This document shows positions 17,118 to 27,472 of a DNA stretch of 64,000 nucleotides, piece after piece. The first letter of the stretch is position 1; each line of letters starts with the position of its first letter. Source of the stretch: Paraburkholderia sp. Tr-20389 (GTDB lineage: Bacteria > Pseudomonadota > Gammaproteobacteria > Burkholderiales > Burkholderiaceae); the NCBI RefSeq assembly GCF_017104565.1, contig NZ_JAAGPD010000029.1, positions 78,028 through 142,027 of the forward strand, read 5' to 3'. The position numbers and the translations under genes were made by a program. Under the pieces are notes generated by a model. The model was not told where the DNA came from. It saw only the letters and a list, made by a program, of their open reading frames with translations, and made no database searches.

Positions 17118-17773
17118 GACTTGCCTCCGAGCGCGACTGCGAGCGGCACGATTTCAGGTTGTTCCGCCGATGAATCGTACGAGAACGCGCCCGTCACGGT
17201 GACCTGCTTGCCCTTGAGCGTATCGCGCGGCAGCGGCTTCATCACATGCGTGGCCGCATAGCTGTTCAGCGCGGTGCCGAACTGCGCGTATTCGATCTGA
17301 TTGCGGAAACTCGTGAACGAGATGAAGTCGAGCGTATCGCGCAACGTCGTGCCGAGCACGGTCGGACCGATATCGACGATCACATCGGCCTTGCCGTCTC
17401 CATCGATATCGACACCCACAGTGCCCTGGCTCGATTGCGTGTCGACGTCGACGATCGTGCCGTGCAGCTTCGTCGGGAAATTCCACGGCGCGCCGTCGTC
17501 CTTGCCGCGATAGCCGTATTGCTTGCCCGCCGCGTCGGGGTCCGCCTTGATCGCGTCGCGCAATGTCGCGTAATCGGTTGCGCGCTTTTCGACATCGGGC
17601 ACGATCTTCGTGCTCCACATCGACGCGACCATCGCGTTCGGATCGTAGCCCGCCGATGCGTACGCGTTGCGCGGATTCTTCGACGCCTGCGCGTCGTGTT
17701 TGACCAGCTTGCAGCCTTGCAACGTCCCGCTCGCGGCGATCAACACGATCGCCGCGTACATGCAACCTCTCAT
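17114..17773 (-). CDS. DUF2291 family periplasmic lipoprotein
   Basis: A 219-residue predicted lipoprotein: short hydrophobic signal MYAAIVLIAASGTLQGC with Cys as lipobox residue, then a periplasmic domain with DTLDFISFTSFRNQIEYAQF. DUF2291 proteins accompany certain sugar ABC importers; their function is not established. Within the N-terminal coding region, the ATG at 17773 (MRGCMYAA) with GAGAGG upstream is preferred; the ATG at 17761 is an alternative. It lies between binding-protein and ATPase genes, overlapping the latter by 4 bp, so it is part of the import operon and may assist the binding protein or the complex. Confidence 0.8.
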   Translation of the reverse strand: MRGCMYAAIVLIAASGTLQGCKLVKHDAQASKNPRNAYASAGYDPNAMVASMWSTKIVPDVEKRATDYATLRDAIKADPDAAGKQYGYRGKDDGAPWNFPTKLHGTIVDVDTQSSQGTVGVDIDGDGKADVIVDIGPTVLGTTLRDTLDFISFTSFRNQIEYAQFGTALNSYAATHVMKPLPRDTLKGKQVTVTGAFSYDSSAEQPEIVPLAVALGGKS

Positions 17774-17877
17774 GGAAGACCTCTCGGTACGTCGAATGAG
17801 AAAACTGATGTGTGACGCAGATCGATGATGCAACGCGAGGAGAAGCGTGCGATATCTCCTCGCGATGACGTCGCGCG

Positions 17878-18855
<978 letters not shown>

Positions 18856-18884
18856 CTAAAACCAGTCGACGGTCGTCGTTATCG

Positions 18885-18925
18885 CCTACTCATCACATGT
18901 GCCGTCATGAGGTCATCATACCAGC
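18885..18925 (-). promoter_or_regulatory. Promoter region of the apiose ABC operon with split operator-like half sites
   Basis: Read on the minus strand, 18925-18913 is GCTGGTATGATGA, identical over 13 nt to the left part of the 11353 operator region, and 18895-18885 is TGATGAGTAGG, close to its right part; 17 nt separate them. A full TGGT-N11-ACCA palindrome is not present. The GntR protein may bind two half sites here, or the similarity may be a remnant. Confidence 0.4.
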
Positions 18926-19042
18926 TAGCGACTTGGCTACAAGGAGAATCGGGCCAGGGTTTTCGCCTAGCGGGTTTGGCCCGACGGGTCTGTCGTTTAT
19001 GGGGGTTGTGCGGAGTGGAGGTTGGTGCGGAACCGTCCCCGG

Positions 19043-19912
19043 CTATGCGGGTGATGCAAGGAAGTACTGCGACTCGTCGGGGATGGCGCCATCCTGGTAG
19101 CGTGTGTCTTCCCACAACAGGCGCCAGTGGACAGGCTTGGCCACCACGTCAGATGTCATCGGATCGGCAGCCATCAGATTGGGAGCAGCGGTGTCCTTCA
19201 CAAAGTAGTTAAAACAACCGTTATTCCTGAACAATTTCACGCCGGGAGGTATCGCGCCAAGCACTCGCGTCTGCTCGACTGAGACAGTCTCCCAGATTCC
19301 GTCGAAAGGAACATTGCCTCCGGATTGAATCACGGGACCGGAAGGGTTGGGTACCTCGGGCAAGACATCCGGAAAGACAGGATAGGCGAGGTCATAGAAC
19401 CGGTAGTTGTATTTCGACGGGTTCAGCAACGCAGAGACCGACTGTAACTGCGAGAAGTTGTGATCAGTGTCCCAAACCTCCACAGGCGCCTGCTCCATCC
19501 TGTACTCGGACGCACGCAACAAGCTGACCAGCGCGTCGATCCGGGGGGGATACGGCGCAACCTGACTACCACGATCCCAGTAGTCCGGGTGTCGATAGAA
19601 ATGACTGGCCAGCGAATTGAACTCCCTGATCGCGAGCGCAAGTGGCTGTCCCTGGCGCCAGACAAAGCGATGCCCGTTCGCCAGTTCGTTGAGCCCTTGA
19701 TCGTAAAGGTCCAGGATTGTATAGATCGTCGTCAGATGATCCGCGGACAGCGGTACTGGATCAGTCGACGGCCACGTCCTTGCTGCCGTCTCATATGCCG
19801 ATGCGAATACCTTGAAGGCACGCTGCTTCGCCCTCCAGAGCGAAAGGCTCGTCAAGCGCTGCAGTAACCAGAACACCTTCCGTCGTGTGACGTCGTCTTG
19901 CATCCTCCACAC
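19043..19912 (-). CDS. Imm71/Imm72-like immunity protein, short paralogue
   Basis: A 289-residue cytosolic protein similar over its whole length to the product of the preceding gene, with shared blocks RRKVFWLLQRLTSLSLW, ELANGHRFVWR, HWRLLWEDTRYQDG and PDESQYFL. This layout matches the Imm71/Imm72 type immunity proteins of Burkholderiaceae that neutralise T6SS toxins. Compared with its paralogue it lacks the last 65-70 residues. The start is a GTG at 19912, directly after the upstream stop, with GAGG 7 nt before it; the internal ATG at 19903 has GGAGG too close. It probably binds the toxin encoded two genes upstream or a relative. Confidence 0.72.
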   Translation of the reverse strand: MWRMQDDVTRRKVFWLLQRLTSLSLWRAKQRAFKVFASAYETAARTWPSTDPVPLSADHLTTIYTILDLYDQGLNELANGHRFVWRQGQPLALAIREFNSLASHFYRHPDYWDRGSQVAPYPPRIDALVSLLRASEYRMEQAPVEVWDTDHNFSQLQSVSALLNPSKYNYRFYDLAYPVFPDVLPEVPNPSGPVIQSGGNVPFDGIWETVSVEQTRVLGAIPPGVKLFRNNGCFNYFVKDTAAPNLMAADPMTSDVVAKPVHWRLLWEDTRYQDGAIPDESQYFLASPA

Positions 19913-20989
19913 TCACGCGCCTCGCATCAGATGCCAGGTGACCCAGTGCATCTTTCGCTCGCCCAAGCTGTCTTCGACCATGACATCCGGCATCGATTTA
20001 CCTGCCGCTATATGTACGGTCCTGCCGCCGTACTCCTCCGTGCGCCATTCGCCGGCCACGGGGCAGATATCGCCGGTACGGGCCGGCCTCACGGTCTTCG
20101 GATCGAACGCAGGCGAGGTTTCAGGTGACTTGAGGAAATACTGCGACTCATCCGGGATCACGCCATCCTGGTAGCGCGTGTCTTCCCACAACAGACGCCA
20201 GTGCGTTGATCGCGGAGTGATATCCAACGCCTGATCATCGACATCGGACAGATTGGGGGCTTCCGTGCCCGCTACCAGATAGTTGAAACAACCATCGTTT
20301 TCGAACAACCCCCCTTCAGTCGAGCTTAGGTCGAGCACGCGATTGCGCCTGATTGTCACTGGCTCCCAGATGCCGTCGCACGGTACTGCCTGGCCGGACT
20401 GAATCACCGGCCCGGATGTGTCAGGCACCGGCTGCAAGACGCCGGGTATCGTCGGGTACGCCAGATCATAGAAGCCGTGCCTGTAGTGCGCGGGATCCAG
20501 CAACGAACCAGGGCTTTCCAGATTCGCGATGTTGTCTTCCGTCCATACTTCGAGCGGCGCATAGTCCATCTGAAACTCGGATGCGTGCATGAGCTGATAA
20601 AGCGCGTCAACCTTCGGCGGATATGGCGCGAACTGGCTTCCGTGCTCCCAGTAATTCGGGTTGCGGTAGAAGTAGCGGTCGAGCGCGTTGAATCGTCTGG
20701 CCGCCGCCTTGAACACCTGGTCGGCGCGCCAGACGAATCGATGTCCCCTGGAGAGTTCGGCGAGTCCGCTGTCGTAGCAGGTCAGGATTTCATAGATCGC
20801 GCTCAGATGGTCTGCCTCCGGAGCTTCAGGATCTTTCGGGGGCCACGTTTTGATTGCTGTCTCATAGGCATCGGCAAATACCTTGAAGGCTTCACGCTTC
20901 GTGTTCCAGAGCGACCAGCTGGTCAGCCGCTGGAGCAGCCAGAAAACCTGGCGACGTGTGAGGTCGTCCCGCATGTCGTATCTGTTCAT
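19913..20989 (-). CDS. Imm71/Imm72-like immunity protein, full-length paralogue
   Basis: A 358-residue soluble protein. The first 290 residues parallel the next gene's product; the C-terminal extension has GDICPVAGEWRTEEYGG and VEDSLGERKMHWVTWHLMR, a small beta-rich module common in such immunity proteins. Located directly downstream of the toxin gene (35-bp gap), it is the best candidate for the cognate antitoxin. No signal peptide, so it protects from a toxin acting in the cytosol, which fits the toxin's predicted membrane-crossing N-terminus. Confidence 0.75.
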   Translation of the reverse strand: MNRYDMRDDLTRRQVFWLLQRLTSWSLWNTKREAFKVFADAYETAIKTWPPKDPEAPEADHLSAIYEILTCYDSGLAELSRGHRFVWRADQVFKAAARRFNALDRYFYRNPNYWEHGSQFAPYPPKVDALYQLMHASEFQMDYAPLEVWTEDNIANLESPGSLLDPAHYRHGFYDLAYPTIPGVLQPVPDTSGPVIQSGQAVPCDGIWEPVTIRRNRVLDLSSTEGGLFENDGCFNYLVAGTEAPNLSDVDDQALDITPRSTHWRLLWEDTRYQDGVIPDESQYFLKSPETSPAFDPKTVRPARTGDICPVAGEWRTEEYGGRTVHIAAGKSMPDVMVEDSLGERKMHWVTWHLMRGA

Positions 20990-21024
20990 CTCGGATCAAT
21001 TTTGCTGTTGCACTCTTCCGTTCA

Positions 21025-22509
21025 TCACTTGTCGCGGATTTCATTGCCGGCCAGCTTCCGGGTCGTAGCCGCGCTCGTGTCTTCGGCTGTTTTTCCATAG
21101 CCGAAAAGCTTTTCTACGTTTTCCCAGTTCGTCTTGTAGAACCGGAAAACCACTCCACTGATTTCTTCCGTGTGAACGTCAGGCAAGTCACCCTTCTTCA
21201 TCAAATCACCAATGTGTGTAATGCGCTGGTTGATATCGCTGCCGAAACTTGCGAACAATTGCTCGCCGCCGCCTTCCAGATACTGAAGGGGTTCACCGCT
21301 GCCATATTGTTCCGCCACCTTGCCCTTCCATGCCTTGGCGTCCGGCCATAGTTGACGAAGATTGTCTGGCAGATGCCCAGTCACGATATAACCATTGGCA
21401 TTGAATTTATCGAGCACCGCACATAGTTCGCGCCATTCCTTCGCAGTTTCAGGCGCCTTACCCAACCCCCAATACATGCCGCCCGCGTACGATTCAGTTC
21501 CGATCGTGCCGGCTTTACCGAAGACGCGAAACACCTTCTTACCTGCCAGCTTCGCGGCATCCCATGCCGCAATTTCCCCGTGAAACGAAGCGATGCTTGT
21601 GAAAACCTGTCTGTCGCCAAAGACCGGCATTGTCCCTCTGCCACGAAAGAGATCTGGCCATCCTTCCGATATCCATGCGCTGAACTTTGCCCGAAGCTTC
21701 TCCACCTGCCGTTCGTTTTCAACGAACGCGGGAATTGCGCTGAACTCGCCCTGCGGCAGCTTTCGTAACCGAACTTCCTCCCGGAGTACTGCCTCCGATT
21801 CTCTCTCGACTTTCGGCACGCCGCCCGTCGCGATCGAGCGCTTCTCCCCATCATAAGCCGCATTCTGCAACACCCGGATCTTGCTATCGAGCTCATCCAG
21901 CGCCTTTGGCACCATCTTATCCGCCGCTTCGGGCAGCGCACCGAACCCATCCGCGACCATCTGCAACTGGCCGTGCCACTGCTGCGGCAACAGCGTACCC
22001 ACGTGCGATTCAAGCGTCTTCTGGATTGCGCGTCGAACTGTCGAACAGAAGTTCTTGAGCTTCGCGACGATCTGTGTCTGGTAAGACCTGACGTCGAGCG
22101 AACGCAGCCATTGAGGCGCGTCGCCATGTCCTACCCGATTGAGGTACGCCACCACTTCCTGCAGCAGCTTTTCGTCCTTTGCCGCATCTCCTGCGACGCG
22201 AAGCGCAAGGCGGCCGACACCTTTGATCACGCCACCCACCACGGGAATCAGCGCGAACACGAGAATCACGAGCAGCACCCATTCCATGACCTCTTCGCGC
22301 TTGCGCGGGTCGCGGCACATACCGATGCTGACGGCCAGCAGATCGCGCACGGCCGTCACGTCGCCGACCACGGGAATCACGCCGATGGCGGCATCGGTGA
22401 TGATCTGGCTGATGGTCTGCTTCTCGTTGAACGCGCCCTGCATTGTTCCCCAGCACCACTGCCCCACTTCGAGGGAGGTCTTCTTGAAGTCGTCGAGGCT
22501 CCAGCTCAA
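21025..22509 (-). CDS. T6SS-delivered polymorphic toxin with unassigned C-terminal domain
   Basis: A 494-residue protein whose start overlaps the vgrG stop by 4 bp. Residues 36-60 (AAIGVIPVVGDVTAVRDLLA) and 75-98 (MEWVLLVILVFALIPVVGG) are hydrophobic segments of the kind that carry VgrG-linked effectors across the target inner membrane. Residues about 180-260 are helical. The last third (from about 320) has VFRVFGKAG, AGGMYWGLG, EWRELCAVLDKFNANGY and YLEGGGEQLF, a pattern I associate with unclassified toxin domains of Rhs/T6 effectors; an ADP-ribosyltransferase or NADase-like activity is possible but unproven. Two immunity genes follow. Confidence 0.75.
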   Translation of the reverse strand: MSWSLDDFKKTSLEVGQWCWGTMQGAFNEKQTISQIITDAAIGVIPVVGDVTAVRDLLAVSIGMCRDPRKREEVMEWVLLVILVFALIPVVGGVIKGVGRLALRVAGDAAKDEKLLQEVVAYLNRVGHGDAPQWLRSLDVRSYQTQIVAKLKNFCSTVRRAIQKTLESHVGTLLPQQWHGQLQMVADGFGALPEAADKMVPKALDELDSKIRVLQNAAYDGEKRSIATGGVPKVERESEAVLREEVRLRKLPQGEFSAIPAFVENERQVEKLRAKFSAWISEGWPDLFRGRGTMPVFGDRQVFTSIASFHGEIAAWDAAKLAGKKVFRVFGKAGTIGTESYAGGMYWGLGKAPETAKEWRELCAVLDKFNANGYIVTGHLPDNLRQLWPDAKAWKGKVAEQYGSGEPLQYLEGGGEQLFASFGSDINQRITHIGDLMKKGDLPDVHTEEISGVVFRFYKTNWENVEKLFGYGKTAEDTSAATTRKLAGNEIRDK

Positions 22510-25289
22510 GCTTGCGTCCCCCCATGCTTCTGGATCAGCGAATCGATGTCGCTGTCGGACAGCAACTCGCCCCTGAAGTCCGGATTCTGCGTCACGTTCT
22601 TGCGCGCGTATGCACGGGCGTCCGGTCCGAGTTTGACCTCGACGGGGCCGACGGGAACGTCCTGCAAATGCATTCTGCCCTGCGCATCCAATACGCCTTC
22701 GCGCGCATTGCCATCTGCGAGCGTCGCGACGTACTTCGCACCCTGCACAGGCTCGTTGTCGTGATACAGATACTGCATGGCCGCTTCGTACTTCGACGTC
22801 GGAAGCGGCGGCAGAGGATACGCGGTACTCGCTGGCCCCGCAAAGGAATGCTGCGCCCCTTTGATGTCGATGTTGCCTGGCGCGTGAATCTCGATGTTGC
22901 CGTCCTTGAGCCGGATATACCCGCCGCCTGACGTCAGCAATATCTCTTTTGCGGCCGCAGTCGTTATGTCGCCCGTCGCCGCTATCAGCTTGAGCGACTT
23001 TTGCGCGGTTAACTCGATGTTGCCGGAATGCGCCTGCACTTCCACTTTGCCCTTCGCCGCGAACAACTTCATCCCCGCGTTCTGCACAAACAGGCTGATC
23101 TTCTCGCTCACGCTCGCAATCAGCGATTTGCCCGCGGCGATATGCGTGCTGTGCCCGCTGACGAGATTCATGTGCTGTGTCAATGCAACGTGAACGGACT
23201 GCTGCGTCGACATCGCGAGTCCCGCAGGCGTCGCGAACAACATGACCGGTTCCTTGAAAAAGTTCGCGTTGCCCGTACCGCCGCCGGCCGTGTTGCCGCC
23301 GCTGGCACTCGAACCGGAAACGCTATTCTGCGTCGCATCGCCGAATGCCTTGAGTGCATCCGTACCGTCTTTCAGCGACTCGGCCTGGTGCATCTCGCTT
23401 GCCGACGACATCATATCGATCACGCTATGCGAATTCTCAAGCTGCGAGCGTGCCGCGCTCGCGTCGAGGGGCTGGCTTGCCGTGCCGGTCGACGGATGCG
23501 TCGATACATACATCCCCTGCGACGCGCGCACCGCGCCATAGGCATCCGATTTCAGATCGAAACCGCTGCCCAGATACGCACCGCGCGTGTTGCCGTTCTG
23601 CGCGACCAGATAGCCCAGATGCAGGAATGAATTCGCGCTGCTGCTATAAAGCTGCACGCGGTTCTGCCCCGTCGCGTCGTCCATCACCATCTGGTTGTAG
23701 CCGCTGCCCTGATACTCCTTCGAACGGTAGCCCGAGAGAATGCCATTCGAATGCCACTGCGGCGTCTTCGCGCCGTTATACACGCGCCCCGTCACGACGG
23801 GCCGGTCGCAATCGCCGTCGAGCCAGCTCACCACCACTTCTTCGCCGATGCGCGGTACGTGCACGCTGCCATATCCATCGCCCGTATCCGACATTGCCAC
23901 ACGCACCCAGCACGACGCATTCTCGTCGCCCGGGTTCAGCCGGTCCCAGTGGAAGCGCACCTTGATGCGATTCAGTTCGTCGGTATAAACCTCTTCGTTT
24001 GCCGGGCCGACGACAGTTGCCGTCTGCAGCCGCATCTCCGGCTTGTGATGCTCGAACGGACTGCGATACGGAACGATCTTGCGTTGCGCCTCGACGCGCA
24101 CCATGAAGAACCCTTCGCTGCCGTCGCTGCCCTTCACCGCCAGCGATTGCGCACCATGCTGCGCGCGTGCCGCCGCGACCAAACCGCTCAGGCTGTGCGG
24201 GAAATCCGTCGTGCCCGCCGAGACGGGCAGATTGTTCTCGATCAACCATTCCACGGCGATAACCGCAAACTGCCGTTCCTGCTCTGCACGCGCGCTGTGC
24301 TCCTGATGATTCGCCAGTTCGAACCAGCGCCCCGCATCGATACCGCGCACCGCGCCCACGCCATCGAAGCGGCGCGCACGCGATTCCCACGCTTCCATGC
24401 GCACTTTCGACAGATGGTCGCCATGGTCCTGAGCACCGTACGTGTAAGCGCCCGTATATTCATAGACCTCTGCCTGCGCAGGCAGATCGCCCTGGCCGGC
24501 CATCGTCGGCAGCGAAGTGCCCTTCGGATTCGCTGCGCTTGCCGGCGACTTGTAGTCGAACGTACGCGTGGTCAGCGTCGTGCTTTGCAGCGTGCGCGTG
24601 CCGCTCCATTGCACGAACCCATCGGTTTCGCTGTTCGTGCCGGCGCGGTAGAAGTTCACCGTCTGCGGGCTCATCGGTTTCAACGTGCCAATGTCGTCGC
24701 TGATGACGAGCGTATGCGATTTGCCGTCATCGGCCTGCTCGACGTAACTGAAAAGGCCCTCGGCTTCCATCAGCCGGTGGCAGAAATTCCAGTCGTCTTC
24801 GTATTGCACGCAGAACGAGCGCTGTGCGAGCGGCTGGCTCAATATGAATCGAAATGCACCCTGTGCCTGCGGATGGGCGTTGAATACGTCGGTGAGAATG
24901 GCGTCGGCGGTTTTATCCTGCCAGATGCGGGCATCCTTTCTGAAGCACAGAAAATGCAGCCACGAAGTCAAGCCGATCTGATAACTCGTCAGCGCACTGT
25001 CGGAACCGAGGCGCCGCGCCGTATGCACATAACCGTGATGCGGACGATAAGTCCGATTTTCCTGCTGGATCCAGAGCGTAACGGGCTGTGCAATCAGCGA
25101 TTTGAGTTCGATGCCCTCGCGCGATGAAATGACATCGACGATAAAGGCGCTGTCGCGGCCCAGCGCTGCATGGCCGAGCGCGCGCTGCGGCACCAGCACA
25201 TTGGCGCCCAGCGGCGTGTCCAGCCTCAGCACCCGGTCGGTCTGCACGACTGCGCCCGTGATCGCCCCGATTATGTCCTGCGCCCCCAT
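22506..25289 (-). CDS. vgrG: Type VI secretion tip protein VgrG with C-terminal TTR-like extension
   Basis: A 927-residue VgrG. Residues 1-400 are the gp27-like part (SFCVQYEDDWNFCHRLMEAE is characteristic), 430-560 the gp5-OB fold (RIKVRFHWDR, SCWVRVAMSDTGDGYGSVHV, RIGEEVVVSWLDGDCDRPVV), then the DUF2345 beta-helix (GYIRLKDGNIEIHAPGNIDI) and about 100 extra residues (PVQGAKYVATLADGN ...) that resemble a transthyretin-like adaptor. Such extensions load effectors, here presumably the toxin encoded next. The ATG at 25289 follows an AGAGGC ribosome site. No other T6SS structural genes are in the window, so this is an orphan vgrG island. Confidence 0.92.
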   Translation of the reverse strand: MGAQDIIGAITGAVVQTDRVLRLDTPLGANVLVPQRALGHAALGRDSAFIVDVISSREGIELKSLIAQPVTLWIQQENRTYRPHHGYVHTARRLGSDSALTSYQIGLTSWLHFLCFRKDARIWQDKTADAILTDVFNAHPQAQGAFRFILSQPLAQRSFCVQYEDDWNFCHRLMEAEGLFSYVEQADDGKSHTLVISDDIGTLKPMSPQTVNFYRAGTNSETDGFVQWSGTRTLQSTTLTTRTFDYKSPASAANPKGTSLPTMAGQGDLPAQAEVYEYTGAYTYGAQDHGDHLSKVRMEAWESRARRFDGVGAVRGIDAGRWFELANHQEHSARAEQERQFAVIAVEWLIENNLPVSAGTTDFPHSLSGLVAAARAQHGAQSLAVKGSDGSEGFFMVRVEAQRKIVPYRSPFEHHKPEMRLQTATVVGPANEEVYTDELNRIKVRFHWDRLNPGDENASCWVRVAMSDTGDGYGSVHVPRIGEEVVVSWLDGDCDRPVVTGRVYNGAKTPQWHSNGILSGYRSKEYQGSGYNQMVMDDATGQNRVQLYSSSANSFLHLGYLVAQNGNTRGAYLGSGFDLKSDAYGAVRASQGMYVSTHPSTGTASQPLDASAARSQLENSHSVIDMMSSASEMHQAESLKDGTDALKAFGDATQNSVSGSSASGGNTAGGGTGNANFFKEPVMLFATPAGLAMSTQQSVHVALTQHMNLVSGHSTHIAAGKSLIASVSEKISLFVQNAGMKLFAAKGKVEVQAHSGNIELTAQKSLKLIAATGDITTAAAKEILLTSGGGYIRLKDGNIEIHAPGNIDIKGAQHSFAGPASTAYPLPPLPTSKYEAAMQYLYHDNEPVQGAKYVATLADGNAREGVLDAQGRMHLQDVPVGPVEVKLGPDARAYARKNVTQNPDFRGELLSDSDIDSLIQKHGGTQA

Positions 25290-25607
25290 ACCGCCTCTTT
25301 TTAATCCGATTGCGCCCACGCGCTACCGCGCGATATTACAGAATTGAAGACGTTAATCGCAATCGTATTTTAAAGGCGATATGTATCAGGTCGTAATTGC
25401 CGGATTAAGAAATGCCATTCGCATACTGGCGGAATAAATTATCCGTCCATTTAACAATTATCGCTGTGCTTTTTTAAAGCCTCTTCAAACCGCGGCGCGC
25501 TTCCGTTGATTGACGGGAACTCACGCCGCCGTGAAGCATGAAGCCCGAGAACGGCACGAGCCATCATCGGGTGCCATTCGTGTTCACCAAATATTCATTC
25601 AGCCAGC

Positions 25608-25631
25608 TTCGGTTCAGTCAGCGTCGTTTCG
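25608..25631 (+). promoter_or_regulatory. Candidate hrpII/PIP box (TTCG-N16-TTCG)
   Basis: TTCG at 25608-25611 and again at 25628-25631 with exactly 16 nt between, the HrpB-type box arrangement of Ralstonia-like type III secretion regulons. It lies 127 bp before an effector-like gene in the correct orientation. I could not find a convincing YANNNT -10 element 30-32 bp downstream, and one such match is expected by chance in a window this size. Confidence 0.35.
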
Positions 25632-25758
25632 GCCCGACCTGCTTCCACGTGAGTATTGAGCACAACAATTCGCAGGCAAGCACGGGACTGCCCGCAAGCC
25701 ATCGCCACTGCCGAAGTAGCAGCGCCGCTTCCGAAACTTCAATCACGGAACCCAAGTC

Positions 25759-27468
25759 ATGGCCCCTATCAGAATCAAGTCGCACTCGCCCGTCGATTTG
25801 CCCTCAAGCACGCCGGGAGCCTCGACCTCGAAGTCTGGCGAAAGCAGGCTGTCCCAGCGCTCGTCGCAGCAATTCGACGCGCTGGGCAAGCGACCGTCGA
25901 CGCCGAGGCCGGGGCCAGGCGACGCCTCTTCGTCGTCGACACCACGGCGGACGGACAAACCGCTGCCGCCTGTCCCTCCCGAAGAGCCGGCGCACAATCC
26001 GCCTGCCGCCGACGCTTCCGCGCAACGTCCCGCCAAGCCGCTGCCCGCCGTTCCCGGCAAGCCCGGCGACGTCCATTCATTCGTCCCGCCCAAAGCCGAA
26101 TCGGGTGGCGGCTTCGCCCGCTTTGCCAACATGCTTGGCGCAAACAGAAAAGGCGTTCACGCGGTCGGTCTCGCAGGCAAGAAGCCGATGAATAACGTCT
26201 TGAATGCCGCGTCATCCAACGAGCACGGCAAGTTTGCCTACGATGCCGCGCCCGCGACCGAACTGGTCAACGCCGCCGCGTCGGGTTCCACCGCGATCGC
26301 TGCGCACAACATCAGCAAGCGCTATGGAAACAAGGTCGACGACATGCTGGCCGGAGACGTGGCGCGCTTTCATACGGCCAGCAGCAAAGCGGGCACACCT
26401 GCCGCGTCGCTCAATCAAGGTCTTGTCGACCACAAGAACCTGACGCCCGCGCAACAACTCGCGTTCAAGCGCAATCCGTCGATCCCCGAAAATCAGCTTA
26501 TCACCAAAGACGCCCAAGGCAACTGGCAATACGACAAGGCAAAACTCACCCGGATTGCCAAAGACACTTCACATCCCGACTCGACGCACGCACGCGATGT
26601 CCTCGCGACGATGAGCATCGCGGAGAACAAGGGCAAACAGCGACGCGGCGCCGCGCTGGCGACGCTGGGCTCGGGGATCGGCGTGGCCGCGACTACAGCG
26701 CAGATCGTCGGAACGCATGGCGCGATCACGCCTGCGCTGGTCGCCGGACATGCGGGACTCGGTGGCAAGGAAACGCTCGAACTGAAGAAGCCCTTTGTCG
26801 AAGCACGGCAAGAGATGCGTAACGAGAAGAGCGACGAAGTACTGCGTCACGTCAATCGACGCATGGACGGATTGCCGCCATTACCCGAAGACGCACCGAT
26901 CGGAGTCAAAGCCGGCGCCTATGCCGTGGCTTATGAGAACGCGCGCCGCAACGTCGCGCAGCAGAACAATTTCGGCTTCAGGATCCCCGGCAGCATGATC
27001 GACGACAGGAAATCCGCGACGGTCAAATCAGACGCTCAGGAACTCGCGAACAAGCACATCAGCGGCATCGTGCAGAACGGCATGAAGCGGGCGAACGATG
27101 GCAGCCTGGCACGGCTCGGCAACGTCGACAAAGAACTGGGGCTCACGAGGTCGCAGCGCGAGAAGCGCGCGTTGGAACACATCAGCGGCGACGCGGATTT
27201 GAAAGCCGTCCACACGCTGTTGACGGATACAGGCATTCCCAAAGGCGAGGCCGCCATGCTGATGTCGAAAATGAGCGAGCACTCGCTGGCTGCGCGCAAC
27301 GAAAGCAGCAGTGCACCTGCGAAGGCCAGCGACGATGCCAAGCCTCTGACGCGCGACGAAGAACGCACGAAGATCGCGGACATCATCGGCGAGCCGACTC
27401 TCAAGCCGGCCGATACCGTCAAGGACGCGGAAGGCAAAATCAAGTCGGGGCTTGCGCTGAGGTCGTAA
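25759..27468 (+). CDS. Effector-like protein with Pro/Ser-rich N-terminus
   Basis: A 569-residue protein of unknown function. Residues 1-110 are disordered, rich in Ser, Pro and Thr, with repeated KPLPPVP/KPLPAVP motifs like SH3-ligand peptides. Residues about 110-280 and 330-560 are helical and charged; a glycine/alanine-rich hydrophobic stretch around 295-335 (AALATLGSGIGVAATTAQIV) might insert into a membrane. No signal peptide. This build is typical of type III or other contact-dependent effectors in plant- or insect-associated Burkholderiales. It is divergent from vgrG with 469 bp between the starts, so a T6SS cargo role is an alternative. No enzyme motif was recognised. Confidence 0.65.
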   Translation: MAPIRIKSHSPVDLPSSTPGASTSKSGESRLSQRSSQQFDALGKRPSTPRPGPGDASSSSTPRRTDKPLPPVPPEEPAHNPPAADASAQRPAKPLPAVPGKPGDVHSFVPPKAESGGGFARFANMLGANRKGVHAVGLAGKKPMNNVLNAASSNEHGKFAYDAAPATELVNAAASGSTAIAAHNISKRYGNKVDDMLAGDVARFHTASSKAGTPAASLNQGLVDHKNLTPAQQLAFKRNPSIPENQLITKDAQGNWQYDKAKLTRIAKDTSHPDSTHARDVLATMSIAENKGKQRRGAALATLGSGIGVAATTAQIVGTHGAITPALVAGHAGLGGKETLELKKPFVEARQEMRNEKSDEVLRHVNRRMDGLPPLPEDAPIGVKAGAYAVAYENARRNVAQQNNFGFRIPGSMIDDRKSATVKSDAQELANKHISGIVQNGMKRANDGSLARLGNVDKELGLTRSQREKRALEHISGDADLKAVHTLLTDTGIPKGEAAMLMSKMSEHSLAARNESSSAPAKASDDAKPLTRDEERTKIADIIGEPTLKPADTVKDAEGKIKSGLALRS

Positions 27469-27472
27469 ACGC

